Positions 23,082-25,798 of a stretch of 25,798 nt of DNA are shown here, in pieces. This DNA is from an uncultured Acetatifactor sp. Its GTDB lineage: Bacteria; Bacillota; Clostridia; Lachnospirales; Lachnospiraceae. Within the stretch, counting starts at the first letter, position 1; the number at the start of each line of letters is the position of its first letter. The notes beneath the pieces were generated by a model. That model saw only the letters and a program-made list of their open reading frames with translations. It did no database searches and was not told the origin of the DNA. The position numbers were made by a program, and so were the translations under genes. Location: NCBI RefSeq assembly GCF_910585425.1, contig NZ_CAJUCP010000076.1, forward strand, positions 1-25,798, given 5' to 3'.

Positions 23082-23227
23082 TTCCTGTTTCCTCTCGGAA
23101 TCTCCAGGCCGCATATTACGCGGTTTTCTAAAGCTCCTCTGAGCCGATTCCCCCACTGTTCCAGGTGCTGTCCGACTCAAATGCCGGATTCCGCCTCCAA
23201 AGATTCCGAGAGACTATTCCTGTTTCC
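23082..23227. repeat. Inverted-repeat element between hom and aspartate kinase
   Basis: CTCTCGGAATCT (23092-23103) and AGATTCCGAGAG (23201-23212) are perfect 12-bp inverted arms with 97 bp inside. The 11-bp direct repeat TTCCTGTTTCC flanks them at 23082-23092 and 23217-23227. A further 10-bp direct repeat TTCCGCCTCC is at 23189-23198 and 23224-23233. Inside, smaller minus-strand stems can form (CCGC...GCGG near 23109-23123; GCTC-AGAG-GAGC near 23133-23144). It could be a miniature transposable element or a structured leader RNA ending about 30 nt before the aspartate kinase start. No T run follows. Confidence 0.65.
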
Positions 23228-23236
23228 GCCTCCTGT

Positions 23237-24445
23237 TCACGCAAGGCGTATCCTGTTGAGAACCACGTCCCCAAGCGCAGCGCACTTCGCGAAGAAATCG
23301 CTTTCCCTCATGGCCGGGACGAACAGCCCCAGCTCGTCGCCGCCCTGTTCCGGCAGGAAGCTGCATCCCGCAAAGCTTTCCTCCAGACATTTCCGCCCCG
23401 AAGCCTTTGCCCGGACGAAGAACCGATTCTCTGTCTGTGATGTATCGACAACATCTGCCTCCTCCGACGACCAGCCGTGCATCACCGTCCTGCCCGGATG
23501 CATGGCGCAGTCCATCACGTCCGCAGCAACCGCGCTGGCAGTGGGAAGCTTGCCCGCGCCCTGTCCTCCGAACATGGCATCCCCCAGCATGCTGCAGGTG
23601 ACCTGTACGCCGTTGAACACATCGTCCACCCTTCCCAGGGGATGCTCCACAGGAAGCATGAAAGGCGCCACCATCGCGCTCACGCTTCCGTCCTCAAAGA
23701 CCCTGCACCTGGCCAGAAGCTTGATCGTCATGCCCGCCGCCCTGGCGTAGGCGAAATCGGCCGTAGATATCTTCGTGATTCCCTCTGTCATGACCCTGTC
23801 CGGGGCCACGTTCTTCCCGGTGAGCATATCCGCCAGTATGGCTATCTTGCGCCCTGCGTCAAGCCCCTCCACGTCTGCCTCGGGGTTGCGCTCCGCATAG
23901 CCCAGCTCCTGGGCCTGCTTCAGCACCTCCCCGTAGTCCGCGCCTTCCTTTTCCATCTTGGTCAGGATGAAGTTGGTGGTGCCGTTCAGGATGCCTGTCA
24001 CCGCCTCCACCCTGTCCGCCGCCAGCGCGCTGTTGATGGTGCGGATAATCGGGATGCCGCCCGCCACGCTGGCCTCGAACATATAGTTGCACCCCATCCT
24101 CTTCGCGATGGCCAGGAACTCGGCCCCGTGCTTCGCCACCAGCTCCTTGTTGGAGGTGCACACGCTCTTTCCTGCCTCCAGCGCCTGCTTCGTGAACTGA
24201 TACGCCGCGCCCACGCCCCCCATGACCTCGCACAGGATGCTTATCTCCGGGTCGTTCAGAATCGTTCCGAAATCATGTATGACTCTGTCCTCATAAGGGT
24301 CTCCGGGGAAATCCCTGAGATCCAGGATGTACTTGATATAGATTTCCTCGCCGGCCCGTTCACGGAGCAGCTTCGCGTTGCGCGCAACGACCTCCACAAC
24401 ACCGCTGCCCACGGTCCCGTATCCCAGCACTGCTATTTTTATCAT
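23237..24445 (-). CDS. hom: Homoserine dehydrogenase
   Basis: A 402-residue enzyme reducing aspartate semialdehyde to homoserine with NAD(P)H. The Rossmann motif GYGTVGSG is at 8-15, TSNKEL at 97-102, NGTTNFIL near 154-161, and DVEGLDAGRKIAILA near 191-205 carries conserved acidic residues and Lys200. The C-terminus (about 320-402) resembles a degenerate ACT-like region. The start is an ATG with GGAGAAGAGG upstream. It lies 55 bp downstream of glyA in the same direction. A small hairpin, GGGCT-GAC-AGCCC (about 24478-24492), is in that gap. Confidence 0.95.
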   Translation of the reverse strand: MIKIAVLGYGTVGSGVVEVVARNAKLLRERAGEEIYIKYILDLRDFPGDPYEDRVIHDFGTILNDPEISILCEVMGGVGAAYQFTKQALEAGKSVCTSNKELVAKHGAEFLAIAKRMGCNYMFEASVAGGIPIIRTINSALAADRVEAVTGILNGTTNFILTKMEKEGADYGEVLKQAQELGYAERNPEADVEGLDAGRKIAILADMLTGKNVAPDRVMTEGITKISTADFAYARAAGMTIKLLARCRVFEDGSVSAMVAPFMLPVEHPLGRVDDVFNGVQVTCSMLGDAMFGGQGAGKLPTASAVAADVMDCAMHPGRTVMHGWSSEEADVVDTSQTENRFFVRAKASGRKCLEESFAGCSFLPEQGGDELGLFVPAMRESDFFAKCAALGDVVLNRIRLA

Positions 24446-24500
24446 CGTTCCTCTTCTCCTCTTTCCAGGCTTTCTCTCGGGCTGACAGCCCCATGGCAGC

Positions 24501-25739
24501 TTACTCCAGGGGATATTTGTCCGTCAAGGCCCGCACGATTTCCCGAGCTGCCGGAATCCGCTCCTCTCCGCCCTTCACCACCAGCGCGATGGCCTCTGCT
24601 ATTTTGTCCATATCCTCTGTATTCATGCCTCTGGAGGTGACGGCCGGGGTTCCCAGGCGGACGCCGCTGGTCACGAAGGGAGACTGCGGGTCATTGGGGA
24701 TGGTATTCTTGTTGCAGGTGATGTGCGCCTTGTCCAGGAGCTTCTCCACAGCCTTGCCGGTAAGGCCGAAATTCGTCAGATCCACCAGCATCAGATGGTT
24801 GTCCGTGCCGCCGGATACAATCTTGATCCCTCTCTCCATCAGACCTTTGCACAGAGCCTGGGCATTGTCTATGATGCCTTTCTGATAGGTCTTGAACTCA
24901 TCGCCCAGCGCCTCCCTGAAGCAGACCGCCTTGGCCGCGATGACGTGCATCAGCGGGCCGCCCTGGATGCCGGGGAAGATGGCCTTGTTGAAATTATACT
25001 TCTCGTTCACGGCATTGCTGGAGAGAATCATGCCGCCTCTGGGCCCGCGCAGGGTCTTGTGGGTCGTGGTGGTAGTCACATCGGCGTAAGGAATGGGGCT
25101 GGGATGGAGCCCTGCCGCCACCAGGCCCGCGATATGTGCCATATCCACCATCAGGAATGCTCCCACTTCATCCGCCACCTCACGGAACTTCTTGAAATCG
25201 ATGGTGCGCGCATAGGCGGACGCTCCAGCAATAATCATCTTCGGCTTCGCCTCCAGGGCAATCTCGCGCAGCCTGTCATAGTCGATGAAGCCGTTGTCGT
25301 CTACGCCGTAAGGGACGATTTTGAAATATTTCCCGGACATGTTCACCGGGCTGCCGTGGGTCAGATGCCCGCCGTAATCCAGGTTCATGCCCATGATGGT
25401 ATCCCCGGGCTTGCAGACAGCGAACTGCACCGCCATATTGGCCTGAGCGCCGGAATGGGGCTGCACATTGGCGTACTCGCAGCCGAACAGCTCTTTGGCC
25501 CGCTCTATGGCAAGGCGCTCCACCACGTCCACGCACTCGCAGCCGCCATAGTATCTCTTCCCCGGGTATCCTTCCGCGTATTTATTGGTCAAAGGGCTTC
25601 CCATGGCCGCCATCACAGCCTTGCTCACCCAGTTCTCAGAGGCAATCAGTTCGATATGGCTGTTCTGCCTGGCCTGTTCGTCCACGATGGCCTGGGCGAT
25701 TTCAGAATCGACGACTCTCACTTCATCTAACGAATACAT
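24501..25739 (-). CDS. glyA: Serine hydroxymethyltransferase
   Basis: A 412-residue PLP enzyme interconverting serine and glycine while charging tetrahydrofolate with a one-carbon unit. Key segments are ELIASENWVSK near 31-40, HSGAQANMAV near 95-104, VDMAHIAGL near 198-206 (Asp199), and TTTTTHKTLRGPRGG with Lys228 forming the PLP Schiff base. The start is the ATG at 25739, spaced 5 nt from AGGGAGGAG; a GTG two codons upstream abuts that site and is unlikely. The promoter lies partly outside the window, and no riboswitch is visible in the remaining 59 bp. It heads the glyA-hom-aspartate kinase group. Confidence 0.97.
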   Translation of the reverse strand: MYSLDEVRVVDSEIAQAIVDEQARQNSHIELIASENWVSKAVMAAMGSPLTNKYAEGYPGKRYYGGCECVDVVERLAIERAKELFGCEYANVQPHSGAQANMAVQFAVCKPGDTIMGMNLDYGGHLTHGSPVNMSGKYFKIVPYGVDDNGFIDYDRLREIALEAKPKMIIAGASAYARTIDFKKFREVADEVGAFLMVDMAHIAGLVAAGLHPSPIPYADVTTTTTHKTLRGPRGGMILSSNAVNEKYNFNKAIFPGIQGGPLMHVIAAKAVCFREALGDEFKTYQKGIIDNAQALCKGLMERGIKIVSGGTDNHLMLVDLTNFGLTGKAVEKLLDKAHITCNKNTIPNDPQSPFVTSGVRLGTPAVTSRGMNTEDMDKIAEAIALVVKGGEERIPAAREIVRALTDKYPLE

Positions 25740-25798
25740 TCCCACTCCTCCCTATATTGTCAAGTGATTTTCCTCAAAAAATCAAGGAATTTTAAAGT

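Noticed and set aside
21869..23131. Long plus-strand open frame opposite aspartate kinase
   Set aside because: It is antisense to a gene with clear family motifs; GC-rich codon bias creates such shadow frames, as also at 402-1133, 20097-21548 and 15278-16504.
23060..23236. T-box or lysine riboswitch before aspartate kinase
   Set aside because: An ACCGCG run exists on the minus strand but the rest of the T-box motif and the lysine riboswitch core were not found, and there is no terminator T run.

Overview
The window looks like chromosomal DNA of a GC-rich member of the Lachnospiraceae (Clostridia, Bacillota). The basis is the typical Firmicute ribosome binding sites (GGAGG type), SigA-like promoters, a clostridial-type Rex, an EndoA/NdoA-type MazF, a TepA-type ClpP-like protein and an LplB/LplC-type sugar importer with a large lipoprotein binding component. 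No rRNA, tRNA, transposase, phage gene or CRISPR array was seen. Almost all genes lie on the minus strand; only the two AraC-family regulators are on plus.

Region A (1-416) has no gene. It holds a compact cluster of 18-bp tandem repeats and inverted repeats (about 1-133) and the terminator of the next gene. Region B (417-3126) is a divergent pair: a DUF4091/GH123-like glycoside hydrolase (minus) and an AraC regulator (plus), with an inverted repeat in the shared promoter region. Region C (3166-5346) has a TepA-like ClpP-family protein and a MATE exporter. Region D (5467-11521) is an uptake cluster: nucleoside hydrolase, lipoprotein solute-binding protein and two permeases run leftward, with a divergently transcribed AraC regulator beside them. 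No ATPase gene is present, so a shared ATPase elsewhere is likely.

Region E (11600-16465) holds a multi-span membrane protein with a charged cytoplasmic tail, a GtrB-like glycosyltransferase, YebC and a CNNM/CBS/CorC-type membrane protein with its own good promoter. Region F (16581-21479) looks like one long transcription unit from a perfect TTGACA-17-TATAAT promoter: a possible 40-codon leader ORF, membrane-anchored GH3 hexosaminidase, Rex, an unknown coiled-coil protein, bifunctional NAD(P)HX repair enzyme and MazF. It joins NADH sensing and NADH repair, with an apparently antitoxin-less MazF at the end.

Region G (21740-25739) is glyA, hom and aspartate kinase, linking aspartate, homoserine/threonine and serine/glycine metabolism. 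The hom-to-aspartate-kinase gap contains an unexplained structured element: 12-bp perfect inverted repeats about 97 bp apart, flanked by an 11-bp direct repeat. That element, the leader ORF before the GH3 gene, the repeat cluster at the left edge and the nucleoside-hydrolase-linked importer are the most interesting leads. No clearly new multi-gene defence or mobile system was found.
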